Part shown: piece after piece, positions 43,682 through 54,155 of the stretch | Numbering within the stretch: the first letter of the stretch is position 1 | Layout of the letters: each line of letters starts with the position of its first letter | NCBI RefSeq assembly: GCF_013386115.1 | Contig: NZ_JACAOR010000001.1 | Span: 276,639 to 340,638, forward strand | Source: Pseudomonas gingeri | Lineage (GTDB): Bacteria; Pseudomonadota; Gammaproteobacteria; Pseudomonadales; Pseudomonadaceae | DNA: 64,000 nucleotides | Direction: 5' to 3' | Notes under the pieces: model-generated | The model's input: the letters and a program-made list of their open reading frames with translations, nothing else | Databases searched by the model: none | Told to the model about the DNA's origin: nothing | Position numbers and translations under genes: made by a program

Positions 43682-45327
43682 GGGGCGCTCTGCGGGAAAA
43701 TCAGGATCACGATATTGCCTTCCTCGTAACGGGTGTAATCCTTGGGCAACATATCGATTTCACGCAGTTCTTCCTCGTCCTTGACGCGCATCACCACGCC
43801 GACCTGGCCTTCACGGCGGGCATCGTCCATCCAGGACTGGATCTGGGTCATGTCCCGGGTGCGTTCGGCAGCTTCCGGGTAACCGAGGCCGTACTTCAAT
43901 TCGCCCTGGGTGTTGTAGAGGGTGATATCGCTACGCTTCAGGCGCCAGGCGAGGGCGGAAGCGGCCCCCAGGTCGTTGCTCAGCAGGCGCTTGCTCTTGC
44001 TCAGTTCCTGCACATGCTCGGCGATGAACTGGTCCGGCATCTTGTTGTGCACGACCACTTTGGGCATGGCCGCCGGGACCAGGGCCACCAGCAGTCCCAT
44101 GCCCAGTGCCGGCAGGGCCCACCACCGCAGCGGCTTAAGCAGCGACAGGGCGTTGAGCACGATCCAGCCGACGATCATCAGGCACAGCAGGCTCAGGTGG
44201 AAGGGCTCGTTGTCGTAGAACGGCTTCTTCAACTGGAAGAACACCAGCGCGGCGGCGGCGAGCAGGCCCAGGACCAGGTTGAGCAGGCTGTTGAAGCGTG
44301 GGACCGAGGTTTCGGCGCGGGTGATGCGTTCCATCAACGAGTGACCCATGAGCAGCGCCAGGGGCATCAGGCACGGCATGATGTAGGTCGGCAGCTTGCC
44401 GCGGCTCAGGCTGAAGAACGCCAGCGGCAGGAACAGCCACAGCAGCAGGAACACGGTGATCCGCTGGCCGCGGGCTTTCCAGGCGTCCTTGAGGGCGACC
44501 GGGAAATAGGCCGCCCAAGGCAGGCTGGAGACCACGATCAGTGGCAGATAGAACCACCAGGGACGGTCGTGCTGGGCGTCCTCGGCGGCAAAGCGACGGA
44601 TATGCTCGTGCCAGAAGAAGAACCGCCAGTAGTCCGGTTCCTGCAGGTGCACGGCAATCACCCAGGGCAGGCTGACCACCGCCGCCACGAGCACCGCGAC
44701 CAGGCCATAGCCCACCAGCTCGCGAAAGCGCTTTTGCCAGATCATGTAGGGCAGGGCGATCAGCACCGGCAGCAGCAACGCCAGGAAACCCTTGGTCATG
44801 AAGCCCCAGCCACAGGCGAAGCCCAGCGCGGCCCAGGACAGCAGGCGGGCTTTTTTCGTGGTGCTGTCGATGGCGAACCACAGGGCGACGAAGCTCAGGT
44901 TGACCCAGAAGGTGAACTGCGGATCGAGGTTGGCGTAGCCGGCCTGTCCGGCGATCAGGCCGAAGCTCATGAACAGCGCGGCAGCGGCGAAGCTCTTGCG
45001 CGGATCGTTCCACAGCCGTCCGGCCAGCAGATAGACCAGCAGCACGCTCAGGCCGGTGCTCAACGCCGAGGCGAAGCGCACGCCGAAGAAGTTATGGCCG
45101 AAGATCGCCTGGCCGAGAGCGATCATCCAGTAGCCGGCGATCGGTTTCTCGAAGTAGCGCAGTTCCATGAAGTGCGGCGCGGCCCAGTGACCACGCAGGA
45201 GCATTTCCTGGCCGATCTGGGCGTAGCGGGTTTCATCCGGGATCCACATGCCGTTGGTGGCCAGCGGCGCCAGATAAAACAACAGGAAAGCGAGGAACAG
45301 CAGTGGCAAAGCCCAGCGTCTGGTCAT
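43678..45327 (-). CDS. arnT: Undecaprenyl-phosphate-aminoarabinose: lipid A transferase ArnT
   Basis: 549 residues, about 12 membrane segments in the first ~400, then a periplasmic C-terminal domain. Signature loop [21 protein letters not shown] with the catalytic Asp-Glu, [22 protein letters not shown], and [20 protein letters not shown]. Transfers 4-amino-4-deoxy-L-arabinose to lipid A phosphates in the periplasm, which lowers binding of polymyxin and cationic peptides. Start overlaps the arnD stop by four bases. Confidence 0.95.
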   Translation of the reverse strand: MTRRWALPLLFLAFLLFYLAPLATNGMWIPDETRYAQIGQEMLLRGHWAAPHFMELRYFEKPIAGYWMIALGQAIFGHNFFGVRFASALSTGLSVLLVYLLAGRLWNDPRKSFAAAALFMSFGLIAGQAGYANLDPQFTFWVNLSFVALWFAIDSTTKKARLLSWAALGFACGWGFMTKGFLALLLPVLIALPYMIWQKRFRELVGYGLVAVLVAAVVSLPWVIAVHLQEPDYWRFFFWHEHIRRFAAEDAQHDRPWWFYLPLIVVSSLPWAAYFPVALKDAWKARGQRITVFLLLWLFLPLAFFSLSRGKLPTYIMPCLMPLALLMGHSLMERITRAETSVPRFNSLLNLVLGLLAAAALVFFQLKKPFYDNEPFHLSLLCLMIVGWIVLNALSLLKPLRWWALPALGMGLLVALVPAAMPKVVVHNKMPDQFIAEHVQELSKSKRLLSNDLGAASALAWRLKRSDITLYNTQGELKYGLGYPEAAERTRDMTQIQSWMDDARREGQVGVVMRVKDEEELREIDMLPKDYTRYEEGNIVILIFPQSAP

Positions 45328-46208
45328 CCCTGCTGTACCCCCAGCCAGCCTTCACGGCCACTGAGGGTGCCACGCACCAGTTGGCCCTCGGGCAATCTGT
45401 CCAGCTGTGCCGGCAGCAGGTTGACCAGGGGTTGGAACTCAATATTACGTGCGCTGGCTTGAGCCAGTAGCTGACGGAAATCGTTTGCCATCAGAATCCC
45501 TTCTACTTCTGCGTGAATGGTGTAGACGTTCAGTCGTGCCGGGCTGAACCGGTCGAGAATGAACGCGTTGAAATCTTTCGCGGCCAGGTCCGCGCCCACG
45601 ACTTCGTCGAAGGTCGGCAGGTCCACGGGTATCTGTGGAGTGCCCGGGCTGCCATCCGCCAACCTTGGCAGAAACAGACCGTGCCCCCGGCAATCGCTGT
45701 TGTAGCGAAAGCCGAAATGCTCCTTGGCTTGCACGACGCGCTCGTCCGCCCGCCAACCGGCGGTGGCCGAACATTCGACGGCTTGCCCGGTGATATCGCT
45801 CAGGCAATCGACGCCGCGACGGATCTGTTCGATCAGTTCGGCCTCGCTCCAGCGTCCGGCATTGGCCTGCCAGCCATGGTGATCCCAGGCGTGCAGGCCG
45901 ACTTCATGGCCGGCGGCCAGGGTCTGGCGCATCAGATGCCCCAGGTCCCGACCGATCGGCTTGCCCGGCCAGGCGGTGCCGGCCAGCAAGATGTCCCAGC
46001 CGTAGAGGCTGGCAGCCTTGGAGCGCATCATCTTCAGGAAGAACTGCGGCTTGATCAGGCGCCACAAGTGGCGCCCCATGTTGTCCGGTCCGACACTGAA
46101 GAAGAAAGTCGCCTTGACCTGGGCCTCGTCGAGCAGTTCCAGCAACCGCGGCACACCTTCACGGGTGCCGCGATAGGTGTCCACATCGATGCGAAGTCCA
46201 GCCTGCAT
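45324..46208 (-). CDS. arnD: ArnD deformylase (4-deoxy-4-formamido-L-arabinose-phosphoundecaprenol)
   Basis: 294 residues with the NodB/polysaccharide-deacetylase fold: [22 protein letters not shown] supplies the metal-binding Asp, and [15 protein letters not shown] the His residues. YRGTREG with [15 protein letters not shown] is typical of ArnD. Removes the formyl group after ArnC has loaded the sugar on undecaprenyl phosphate. Its start shares one base with the arnA stop. Confidence 0.94.
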   Translation of the reverse strand: MQAGLRIDVDTYRGTREGVPRLLELLDEAQVKATFFFSVGPDNMGRHLWRLIKPQFFLKMMRSKAASLYGWDILLAGTAWPGKPIGRDLGHLMRQTLAAGHEVGLHAWDHHGWQANAGRWSEAELIEQIRRGVDCLSDITGQAVECSATAGWRADERVVQAKEHFGFRYNSDCRGHGLFLPRLADGSPGTPQIPVDLPTFDEVVGADLAAKDFNAFILDRFSPARLNVYTIHAEVEGILMANDFRQLLAQASARNIEFQPLVNLLPAQLDRLPEGQLVRGTLSGREGWLGVQQG

Positions 46209-48199
46209 CAGCGCTTGTCCGCGATTTCGAGCATGGCTTCACGCAGGAAGAAATCCAGGGTGTTGCCGATGGTTTCGCTCATCTCGACGGTCGGCACCCA
46301 GTTCAGCAGGCGCTTGGCGTTTTCGATGCTTGGCTTGCGGTGTTCGACGTCCTGGTAGCCGGCGCCGTAGAACGCCTTGCTCTCCACGTCGCGGAAACCG
46401 GCGAACGGAGGGAAGTTGCCGCGCAGCGGGTGGGCTTCGAACTGGCGCAGCAGCTCTTCGCCCAGTTGGCGGATGCTGGCTTCGTTGTCCGGGTTACCGA
46501 TGTTGATGACCTGGCCGTTGCAGCTGTCGTTCTCGTTGTCGACGATGCGGGCCAGGGCCTCGATGCCGTCGGCGATGTCGGTGAAGCAGCGTTTCTGCTC
46601 GCCGCCGTCGAACAGGCGGATCGGCGTGCCTTCCACCAGGTTCAGTATCAGCTGGGTGATGGCACGGGAGCTGCCGATACGCGCCGAGTCCAGGCGGTCC
46701 AGGCGCGGGCCCATCCAGTTGAACGGACGGAACAGGGTGAAGTTCAGGCCCTTGGCACCGTAGGCCCAGATCACGCGGTCCAGCAGTTGCTTGGAAACCG
46801 AATAGATCCAGCGTTGCTTGTTGATCGGGCCGACGATCAGGTTCGAGGTGTCTTCGTCGAAGTTCTTGTCCTGGCACATGCCATAGACTTCGGAGGTCGA
46901 CGGGAAGATCACGCGCTTGTTGTACTTGACGCAGTAGCGGACCAGCTTGAGGTTTTCCTCGAAGTCCAGTTCGAATACGCGCAGCGGGTTGCGGGTGTAT
47001 TCGATCGGCGTGGCGATGGCCACCAGCGGCAGGACCACGTCGCACTTCTTGATGTGATACTCGATCCACTCGGAGTGGATGCTGATATCGCCTTCGACGA
47101 AGTGGAAGTTCGGATGGCTGCGCAGGCGTTCGATGGCATCGGAACCGATGTCCAGGCCGTAGACATCGTACTTGTCGTCACGCAGCAGGCGCTCGGACAG
47201 GTGGTTGCCGATAAAGCCGTTGACGCCCAGGATCAGTACGCGGGTACGACGTGGCTTGCGGCCCGATTCGGCACCACGCAGCACGGAACCGTCGACCAGG
47301 CCCAGCTCGTTGGCCAGTTGCGGGCCGCTGAGGAACAGGCCGTTTTCGTTGCGCTGGCCGGCGTTGATCACCAGCGAGTCTTCACCACAGGCGATACGCA
47401 GCGGGTCGACGCTGATCACGCGACCTGGCGCCAGGCCTTCGTTGCCCTTGACGACATCGGCGCCCCAGACGATCAGCTTGTGCTCGCCCACGGCGCAGAA
47501 CGCGCCCGGATACGGCTTGGTGACCGCGCGAACGAGGTTGAACAGCTCTTCGGCAGGCTTGCTCCAGACCAGTTTGCCGTCGGCCGGGGTACGACGACCG
47601 AAGTAGGTGGCCTTGGATTCGTCCTGGGCGGTTTCGCTCAGCTTGCCCTGGGCCAGTTGTGGCAGGGCATCGCGCAGCAGGTTGGCGGCGCTGTCACGCA
47701 GCTTGGCGTGCAGGCTCAGGGCGGTATCGGAACGCTCGATGGCGACACGGTTCTGCGCCAGGATGCCACCGGCATCGGCACGCTTGACCATGCGGTGCAG
47801 GGTCACGCCGGTTTCGGTTTCGCCGTTGACCAGCACCCAGTTGGCCGGAGCGCGGCCGCGATAACGTGGCAGCAACGAGCCGTGCAGGTTGAACGCACCG
47901 TTCCGGGCGGTGGCCAGCAGCTCTTCGCTGAGCAGGTTGCGATAGTAGAAGGAGAAGATGAAGTCCGGGCTCAGTTTGGCGATGCGCTCGATCCACAGCG
48001 GGTGGTTGGCGTCTTCCGGTGCATGGACCGGGATACCCTTGAGTGCGCACAGTTGGGCAACGGAACCGTAGAAGGCGTTTTCCTTCGGGTCGTCGGCATG
48101 GGTAAACACAGCAGCAATTTCATAGCCTGCGTTAAGCAGGGCTTCGATGCCTGCGCAACCGATATCGTGATAGGCGAAGACGACAGCTTTCGGATTCAT
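46208..48199 (-). CDS. arnA: Bifunctional ArnA: formyltransferase and UDP-glucuronate decarboxylase
   Basis: 663 residues in two domains. N-terminal ~300: formyltransferase with [21 protein letters not shown] (catalytic Asn and His) and [16 protein letters not shown] (Asp). C-terminal from ~315: SDR decarboxylase with [27 protein letters not shown] (Ser-Glu pair), [17 protein letters not shown] (Tyr and Lys) and [15 protein letters not shown] (Arg). All E. coli ArnA catalytic residues appear kept. It makes the UDP-4-keto-pentose and later formylates UDP-aminoarabinose; the aminotransferase step between (ArnB) is not encoded here. Start overlaps arnC by four bases. Confidence 0.96.
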   Translation of the reverse strand: MNPKAVVFAYHDIGCAGIEALLNAGYEIAAVFTHADDPKENAFYGSVAQLCALKGIPVHAPEDANHPLWIERIAKLSPDFIFSFYYRNLLSEELLATARNGAFNLHGSLLPRYRGRAPANWVLVNGETETGVTLHRMVKRADAGGILAQNRVAIERSDTALSLHAKLRDSAANLLRDALPQLAQGKLSETAQDESKATYFGRRTPADGKLVWSKPAEELFNLVRAVTKPYPGAFCAVGEHKLIVWGADVVKGNEGLAPGRVISVDPLRIACGEDSLVINAGQRNENGLFLSGPQLANELGLVDGSVLRGAESGRKPRRTRVLILGVNGFIGNHLSERLLRDDKYDVYGLDIGSDAIERLRSHPNFHFVEGDISIHSEWIEYHIKKCDVVLPLVAIATPIEYTRNPLRVFELDFEENLKLVRYCVKYNKRVIFPSTSEVYGMCQDKNFDEDTSNLIVGPINKQRWIYSVSKQLLDRVIWAYGAKGLNFTLFRPFNWMGPRLDRLDSARIGSSRAITQLILNLVEGTPIRLFDGGEQKRCFTDIADGIEALARIVDNENDSCNGQVINIGNPDNEASIRQLGEELLRQFEAHPLRGNFPPFAGFRDVESKAFYGAGYQDVEHRKPSIENAKRLLNWVPTVEMSETIGNTLDFFLREAMLEIADKR

Positions 48200-49209
48200 G
48201 ATGCGACCTGATTGGAGGTAGTAGTAGAAGAGGTTTCAGTAGGGGCGCTGCTGGAAGAGGGCTGGCTGCGCACTACTTTTTCGATGAAGAAGCGTGGGCG
48301 GGCGCGGACATCGCTGTACATGCGGCCCAGGTACTCGCCCAGCAGGCCCATGCCGATGAACTGGCCACCGGTGAACACGAACAGCACGGCGAACAGGACG
48401 AAGGTACCGTCGCCGGCCCAGGCGGCGCCGAAGATCAGGCGCAGGACGATCAGCATCAGCGCGAACAGCGCACCGAGACCGGCCATGCTGAAGCCGATGA
48501 TGCTCAACAGCCGCAGGGGCGTGGTGGTCATGCAGGTGACCAGGTCGAACATCAGGTTGATCAGGCGCATCGGGCTGTATTTCGAGTCGCCGTGCTCGCG
48601 CTCGGCGTGCTGCACCAGCACCTCGGTGGTGTGGCGGGCGAAACTGTTGGCCAGGATCGGGATAAAGGTGCTGCGCTCGCGGCAGGCGAGCATGGCGTCG
48701 ACGATGCTGCGGCGGTAGGCGCGCAGCATGCAGCCGTAGTCGCTCATGGCCACGCCGGTGGAGCGCTGCACGGCAAGGTTGATCAGGCGCGACGGCCAGC
48801 GGCGCAGGGCCGAGTCCTGGCGGTTGTTGCGCACGGTACCGACGACGTCGTAACCCAGCGCGGCCTGTTCCACCAGGCGCGGAATCTCTTCCGGCGGGTT
48901 CTGCAGGTCGGCGTCCAGGGTGATCACCACGTCGCCGGTGGATTGTTCGAAACCGGCCATGATCGCGGCATGCTGGCCATAGTTGCGATTCAGGATCACG
49001 GCAACCACCGGGCTGCCTTCGCGTTCGGCGGCTTCCTGGAGAATGTCGGCGGAACGATCGCGGCTGCCGTCGTCGACCAGGATGATTTCGACGTCCTGGC
49101 TCAGTTGTGCACACGCCGCTTCGGTACGACGCAACAGCTCGGGCAGGCTCTGCTCTTCGTTGTAGACCGGTATGACGATCGAGACGCGCTGGATTGGATA
49201 AGGTTTCAA
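48196..49209 (-). CDS. arnC: ArnC, undecaprenyl-phosphate 4-deoxy-4-formamido-L-arabinose transferase
   Basis: 337 residues: a GT2 domain ([56 protein letters not shown]) and two C-terminal membrane helices ([53 protein letters not shown]). First gene of the operon in this window; in E. coli, Salmonella and P. aeruginosa arnB precedes it, but here the 341 bases upstream hold no arnB. The operon is usually induced by PmrAB/PhoPQ-type systems; no clear box was identified. Confidence 0.95.
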   Translation of the reverse strand: MKPYPIQRVSIVIPVYNEEQSLPELLRRTEAACAQLSQDVEIILVDDGSRDRSADILQEAAEREGSPVVAVILNRNYGQHAAIMAGFEQSTGDVVITLDADLQNPPEEIPRLVEQAALGYDVVGTVRNNRQDSALRRWPSRLINLAVQRSTGVAMSDYGCMLRAYRRSIVDAMLACRERSTFIPILANSFARHTTEVLVQHAEREHGDSKYSPMRLINLMFDLVTCMTTTPLRLLSIIGFSMAGLGALFALMLIVLRLIFGAAWAGDGTFVLFAVLFVFTGGQFIGMGLLGEYLGRMYSDVRARPRFFIEKVVRSQPSSSSAPTETSSTTTSNQVAS

Positions 49210-49550
49210 AGGCTTCTTTCCAGAATGGTTTCAGTAGTGCAGACGATGATCTGTGTCATCGTGTGGCAGGTCGGATTTGTATACGCGCAAATCGACCTGT
49301 GCCAGTCACGGCGGCCGACACGGGACAAACCCGTGGGAGAATACCGAATACATGAACTGACATACGGCGATTAAAGCCTAAAATCGTCAAAGGTAAAGGT
49401 GTGTAGCAGCGTTATGTGCATGATTTTTCATCAAATCCCTGATGTAGGGGCGTGGACAGCGTCTACGTTAAACGTAGAAATGTGAAAAGCCTATGAAAGA
49501 TGGATCAACAACGTGTCCTTTTTGACATATAGACAGGGTTTATTCAGGAA
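49210..49550. promoter_or_regulatory. Divergent promoter region of arn operon and MFS efflux genes, with a perfect palindrome
   Basis: 341 bases without a gene. TCTACGTT-A-AACGTAGA at 49462-49478 is a perfect 17-base palindrome 72 bases upstream of the MFS start, a good candidate operator for a TetR-, MarR- or LysR-type regulator of the pump. TTGACA at 49522-49527 has no fitting -10 at standard spacing. Towards arnC, GATT...AATC repeats lie near 49369-49386. No arnB fragment is present in any frame. Confidence 0.6.
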
Positions 49551-51218
49551 ATGGTGAACCAGTACACGCCGCGTAACTGGCAGCCCCACGAGCGCCCCAG
49601 CCTGCCCGGCTCGCCGTCGACCCCGTTGCATTCGACCCGCAAGCGCTGGGCCTATGCGCTGGTCGGGCTGCTGGTGGCGTTGACCGGGGGGCTGGGCAAC
49701 TCCCTGGTGATTGCCAACCTGCCTTATCTGCAGGGGGCGCTGGGGGCCACCACCGCGGAAATGGCCTGGCTGCCGGCGGCCTACGTGATGACCAATGTCT
49801 CGATGAACCTGCTGCTGGTGAAGTTTCGCCAGCAGTTCGGCCTGCGGGCGTTTACCGAGGTGTTCCTGGTGCTCTATGCCCTGGTGACCTTCGGCCACCT
49901 GTTCGTCAACGACCTCAGTTCGGCGATTGCCGTGCGGGCGGCCCACGGCATGGTCGGCGCGGCGCTCAGCTCGCTCGGCCTGTACTACATGATCCAGGCT
50001 TTTCCGGCGAAGTGGCGGCTCAAGGCCCTGGTGCTGGGCCTGGGCACCTCGCAACTGGCCTTGCCCCTGGCACGGCTGTTTTCCGAGGACCTGCTGCAGA
50101 TCGCCGAGTGGCGCGGGCTCTATCTGTTCGAACTGGGCCTGGCGCTGGCGGCGCTGGGGTGCGTGTTTCTGCTCAAGCTGCCGCCGGGAGATCGCTTCAA
50201 GACCTTTGAAAAGCTGGATTTCCTCACCTTCGCGGTGCTCGCCAGCGGTGTGGCCCTGCTGTGTGCGGTGCTGTCCCTCGGGCGCATAGACTGGTGGCTG
50301 GAGGCACCCTGGATCGGCATCGCCTCGGCCGGGTCGATCATCCTGATCCTGGCCGGGCTGGCCATCGAGCATAACCGCAGCAACCCGATGCTGATGACTC
50401 GCTGGCTCGGCAGCGGGGCGATGATCCGCCTGGGGCTGGCGGTGATCCTGATCCGCATGGTGTTGTCGGAGCAGTCCACCGGCGCGGTGGGGTTCCTGCA
50501 GGCGTTGAACATGGGCAGCGAGCAGATGCGTAGCCTGTATCTGGTGATGCTGGTGGGGAGCATCGCCGGACTGGCGGTCAGCGCGCTGACCATCCATCCC
50601 GATCATCTGTTCATGCCGTTGATCATTTCCCTGGCGCTGATGGCGGTCGGTTCCTCCATGGACAGTTTCTCGAACAACCTGACCCGCCCGGCCAACATGT
50701 ATTTCAGCCAGTTCCTGCTGGCGTTCGGCGGGACCTTCTTCCTCGGGCCGACCATGGCCCTGGGCACCCGCAACGTCATCACCAATCCACGCAACCTGGT
50801 GAGTTTTTCGGTGCTCTTCGGGATCTGCAACAACCTTGGCGGCCTGATCGGCTCGGCATTGCTCGGGACTTTCCAGGTGGTGCGCGAGAAAATCCATTCC
50901 AGCAACATCGTCGAACACCTGACCCTGCTTGACCCGCTGGTGGCCGCGCGGGTGCAGGGCTCCGCCGCCGGCTATGCCTCGACTATCTTCGATCCGTCCC
51001 TGCGCACCACCCAGGGCATGCGCGCCCTGGCCACGGCGGCGACCCGTGAGGCCAACGTCCTGGCCTATAACGATGTGTTCATGTTGATTGCCGTGATCGC
51101 CGTGCTCACCATGCTGTGGATCTTTGCCCGCAGCCTGTGGTTGATGAGCACCACGCGGCGGATCGCCCGTAATAACGTCCCACCTTCCACCTCCAGCAGC
51201 GGTGCCACCTCACAATGA
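49551..51218 (+). CDS. MFS efflux transporter, DHA2 (14-TM) family
   Basis: 555 residues, about 14 hydrophobic segments. The N-terminal helices WAYALVGLLVALTGGLGNSLVIANLPYLQGALGATTAEMAWLPAAYVMT resemble EmrB-type motifs, with a long periplasmic loop before the last helix. Paired with the HlyD-type gene by an ATGA overlap, so the two form a tripartite-style pump with an outer-membrane channel encoded elsewhere. Start uncertain: AGGAA directly abuts the ATG at 49551, and GTG at 49554 is equally possible. Substrate unknown. Confidence 0.87.
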   Translation: MVNQYTPRNWQPHERPSLPGSPSTPLHSTRKRWAYALVGLLVALTGGLGNSLVIANLPYLQGALGATTAEMAWLPAAYVMTNVSMNLLLVKFRQQFGLRAFTEVFLVLYALVTFGHLFVNDLSSAIAVRAAHGMVGAALSSLGLYYMIQAFPAKWRLKALVLGLGTSQLALPLARLFSEDLLQIAEWRGLYLFELGLALAALGCVFLLKLPPGDRFKTFEKLDFLTFAVLASGVALLCAVLSLGRIDWWLEAPWIGIASAGSIILILAGLAIEHNRSNPMLMTRWLGSGAMIRLGLAVILIRMVLSEQSTGAVGFLQALNMGSEQMRSLYLVMLVGSIAGLAVSALTIHPDHLFMPLIISLALMAVGSSMDSFSNNLTRPANMYFSQFLLAFGGTFFLGPTMALGTRNVITNPRNLVSFSVLFGICNNLGGLIGSALLGTFQVVREKIHSSNIVEHLTLLDPLVAARVQGSAAGYASTIFDPSLRTTQGMRALATAATREANVLAYNDVFMLIAVIAVLTMLWIFARSLWLMSTTRRIARNNVPPSTSSSGATSQ

Positions 51219-52366
51219 CTGAACCTGCAACCACCACCAACGCCATTGCTGCCACTCCCGAAGGCGTCACGCCGCCAGGGGCTTCATCGACCGAACCGCG
51301 TTCGCTGCGGGTGCGGATCATCTCGTCACTGGGGTTTGCCGCGATTGCCATCGTCGGCGTGCTGATCGTGCTCTATGCCTGGCAGTTGCCGCCGTTCAGC
51401 AGCGCCATCGAAAGCACCGAGAACGCCCTGGTGCGCGGGCAGGTCACGCTGATCGGGCCACAATTGAGCGGTTATGTGTTCGAAGTGCCGGTGCAGGACT
51501 TCCAGTTCGTCAAGGCCGGTGACCTGCTGGTGCGCCTGGATGACCGGATCTACAAGCAGCACCTGGATCAGGCGCAGGCCCAGTTGGCGGTGCAGAAAGC
51601 CGCCCTGGCGAACAACCAGCAGCAGCGGCGCAGTGCCGAGGCGACCATCGCCCAGCGCCAGGCCGCGCTCGACAACAGCAAGGCCCAGGCCCGCAAGAGT
51701 GCCGCGGACCTGGAGCGCAACCAGGCATTGATCGCCGATGGCTCGGTCTCCCGCCGCGAACTCGATGTGACCCGCGCCGACAATGCCCAGACCCAGGCGG
51801 CAATCGCCCAGGCCCAGGCCGCGCTGGAGATTTCCCGGCAGGACCTGCAGACGGTGATCGTCAATCGAGGTTCCCTGGAGGCGGCGGTGGCCAGTGCCGA
51901 GGCAGCGGTCGAGCTGGCGCGCATCGACCTGTCCAACACGCGCATTATTGCCCCGCGCGACGGGCAACTGGGGCAGATCGGCGTGCGGCTGGGGGCCTAT
52001 GTCAACTCCGGTGCGCAACTGATGGCACTGGTGCCGGACCGGCAGTGGATCATCGCCAATATGAAAGAGACGCAGATGGCCGATGTGCGCGAGGGGCAGG
52101 CCGCGAGCTTTACCGTCGACTCGCTCAATCACCGCCGCTTTACCGGGCGGGTCCAGCGCATCGCGCCGGCCACCGGTTCCGAGTTCAGCCTGTTGCAGGC
52201 GGACAACGCCACCGGCAACTTCGTCAAGATCGCCCAGCGGGTGCCGGTACGGATCACCGTCGATCCCGGTCAGGAAGAAGCCCGGCGGTTGAGGCCGGGC
52301 ATGTCGGTGGTGGTGAGCATCGATACCCGCAGCGAGTTGAAGGCGGTCGAGGACGACGCGTTCTGA
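51215..52366 (+). CDS. HlyD/EmrA-family membrane-fusion adaptor
   Basis: 383 residues. One membrane helix (GFAAIAIVGVLIVLYAWQL), lipoyl half-motif GQVTLIGPQLSGYVFEVPVQDFQFVKAGDLLVRLD, a long coiled coil made of Ala/Gln-rich repeats (residues ~95-215), the second half-motif RIIAPRDGQLGQIGVRLGAYVNSGAQLMALVP and a C-terminal barrel. This is the EmrA layout. Joins the MFS protein to an outer-membrane TolC-type channel. Overlaps the MFS gene by four bases. Confidence 0.9.
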   Translation: MTEPATTTNAIAATPEGVTPPGASSTEPRSLRVRIISSLGFAAIAIVGVLIVLYAWQLPPFSSAIESTENALVRGQVTLIGPQLSGYVFEVPVQDFQFVKAGDLLVRLDDRIYKQHLDQAQAQLAVQKAALANNQQQRRSAEATIAQRQAALDNSKAQARKSAADLERNQALIADGSVSRRELDVTRADNAQTQAAIAQAQAALEISRQDLQTVIVNRGSLEAAVASAEAAVELARIDLSNTRIIAPRDGQLGQIGVRLGAYVNSGAQLMALVPDRQWIIANMKETQMADVREGQAASFTVDSLNHRRFTGRVQRIAPATGSEFSLLQADNATGNFVKIAQRVPVRITVDPGQEEARRLRPGMSVVVSIDTRSELKAVEDDAF

Positions 52367-52388
52367 GCGCTTTGCCGTGGCGGGCGGG

Positions 52389-53219
52389 TTATTTCGCGGC
52401 CGTTCGGTTGATCGCCTCCATCAGGCCGTCGATCCGCTCCAGCTGGGCCCGGTTGTCATGGTCCCAGGGATGGAAGCCAGGCTTGAAGTAATCCAGCCAC
52501 GGCAGGGCGATTCGTGGAAACACTCCGCGCCAGCCGAACAGGTACTTGACCATGCGCCACAGCCCTTGCCAGTGATGACCGGCCTTGCGGTCGGCGATCA
52601 GCAGGCGCACATGGAAGTCGAACACCACCAGCCAGAACAGCAGCGTGGTCGAGAGCATGGCCCCGGTGCGCAACAGGTAGCGTTTCGGCCCTGGCTTGAT
52701 CACGCTGTTCCAGACATCGAAGGCCACCGATTTGTGCTCGGTTTCCTCCAGGGCGTGCCAGGTCCACATCTGCCGATAACCCTCGACGGAATCGCCGAAG
52801 CGGCTGGGATCGCGTAACAGCAGGTCGGCCAACATCGCCGTGTAGTGTTCCAGGGCAATGGTGATCGCCAGGTTGAAGGACGGCGCAAAGTGTTTTTTCT
52901 GGAAGTCGAGGATGAACCGCAGGCGCCGGTCCAGCTTGTGCGCGGGCAGGCCGGCGGCTTGCAGCAGGTCGTTGTAGCGCACATGTTCGCGGCTGTGCAT
53001 GGCTTCCTGACCAATGAAACCCTGGATCGCCTGGCGTAATTCGGGGTCGTGCACCTGGTCACGGTAATGGCGCACGCTGTCCATGAAGAACAGTTCGCCA
53101 GAGGGAAACAGCAGGGACAGGGCATTGAAGAAATGGGTGACCCAGGGCCCCTCGGCATGCCAGTCCTTGATGCGTTCGGCAGGCAGTTCGGGGTGGATGT
53201 CGCGACGGATCGGCAGCAT
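52389..53219 (-). CDS. PF10118-type predicted metal-dependent hydrolase
   Basis: 276 residues. Helical protein with metal-type motifs spread as in ferritin-like folds: GQEAMHSREHVRYND, ITIALEHYTAMLAD and HALEETEHKSVAFDVW. Two hydrophobic helices follow (MLSTTLLFWLVVFDFHVRLL). The reaction of this family is unknown. The ATG at 53219 has AGGAG eight bases upstream; a GTG at 53228 abuts that site and is rejected. Third gene of a BVMO-SDR-PF10118 run, 33 bases after the SDR stop, a combination seen in other hydrocarbon- or ketone-oxidising bacteria. Confidence 0.8.
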   Translation of the reverse strand: MLPIRRDIHPELPAERIKDWHAEGPWVTHFFNALSLLFPSGELFFMDSVRHYRDQVHDPELRQAIQGFIGQEAMHSREHVRYNDLLQAAGLPAHKLDRRLRFILDFQKKHFAPSFNLAITIALEHYTAMLADLLLRDPSRFGDSVEGYRQMWTWHALEETEHKSVAFDVWNSVIKPGPKRYLLRTGAMLSTTLLFWLVVFDFHVRLLIADRKAGHHWQGLWRMVKYLFGWRGVFPRIALPWLDYFKPGFHPWDHDNRAQLERIDGLMEAINRTAAK

Positions 53220-53252
53220 GGCTGGCACTCCTGGAATTGCGGTTGGGGGCGT

Positions 53253-54155
53253 TCAGATCCCGCCCGAGTCCTTGGCGTCGTAGGCCGCGGTCTTGTTCTT
53301 GTGCCTGCCCAGGGGCGACAGGCGCCGGGTGATCCACACCACCAGGGCCTGGTAGGCGCCGGGCAGCAGGCGCACGAACAGGTCCAGCGCGTGGGCGTCA
53401 CGTCCGATCAGCACGCGCCGGCGGTTCTTGCGCACGCCTTGCAGGATCACCCGGGCAGCCTGTTCGGGGCTGGTGATGAACAGCTTCTCGAAATCCGCCC
53501 GGGCCTGTTGCTCGTTGTCGATCAACAGACCCTTGACGTTGTCGCTGATCCGCGTCGAGCGGGCGATGTCCGTGCGGATACCGCCCGGATGGACGCTGGT
53601 GGCCGAGACCCCGTACCCCATCAGGTCGAGTTCCTGGCGCAACGCCTCGGTAAAGCCGCGAACCGCGAATTTGCTCGCGTTGTAGCCGCTCATGCCCGGT
53701 TGGGCGAACAGCCCGAACACGCTCGAGGTGTTGATGATGTGCCCGTCGCCGGACTGCTTGAGGTAGGGCAGGAACGCCTGGGTGCCGTGGACCACGCCCC
53801 AGAAGTTGATGCCGATGATCCACTCCAGGTCTTCCAGGCTCATGCCTTCGATGGTGCTCGACAGCGCCACGCCGGCGTTGTTGAAGATCAGGTTGATGCC
53901 GCCGTGTTCGGCAGCGGTCGCGGCGGCCCAGTCGAACATGGCCACGCGATCGGCCACATCCAGGACCTGTGAGGTGATGCGCAGCGGCAATAGCGCGGCG
54001 GCCCGGGCGAGGGCCTGGGTCTGCTCCAGTCCCTGGGCGTTCTTGTCCGCCAGCGCCAGGTGACAGCCCTCGCGGGCCAGGGCAATGGCCAGGGCGCGGC
54101 CCATGCCGGAACCGGCGCCGGTGATGGCGGCGACCTTGGCGTCGAATGTCTTCAT
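53253..54155 (-). CDS. Short-chain dehydrogenase/reductase
   Basis: 300 residues of the classical SDR fold: cofactor loop VAAITGAGSGMGRALAIAL, NNAGVAL, catalytic Ser in INTSSVFGLFAQPGMSGYNASKFAVRGFTEALRQEL (Tyr and Lys in YNASK), then SVHPGGIRTDIARS. The Asp in ALADKN after beta 2 suggests NAD(H). Start at 54155 overlaps the monooxygenase stop by four bases. Likely oxidises an alcohol to the ketone used by the BVMO, or reduces a product. Confidence 0.9.
   Translation of the reverse strand: MKTFDAKVAAITGAGSGMGRALAIALAREGCHLALADKNAQGLEQTQALARAAALLPLRITSQVLDVADRVAMFDWAAATAAEHGGINLIFNNAGVALSSTIEGMSLEDLEWIIGINFWGVVHGTQAFLPYLKQSGDGHIINTSSVFGLFAQPGMSGYNASKFAVRGFTEALRQELDLMGYGVSATSVHPGGIRTDIARSTRISDNVKGLLIDNEQQARADFEKLFITSPEQAARVILQGVRKNRRRVLIGRDAHALDLFVRLLPGAYQALVVWITRRLSPLGRHKNKTAAYDAKDSGGI

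Noticed and set aside
46340..48211. 623-codon plus-strand open frame opposite arnA
   Set aside because: Antisense shadow; ArnA is fully conserved on the minus strand.
49369..49440. PmrA or PhoP box for the arn operon
   Set aside because: TTTTAG/TTTAAT half-sites are seen on the minus strand, but their spacing does not fit either consensus.
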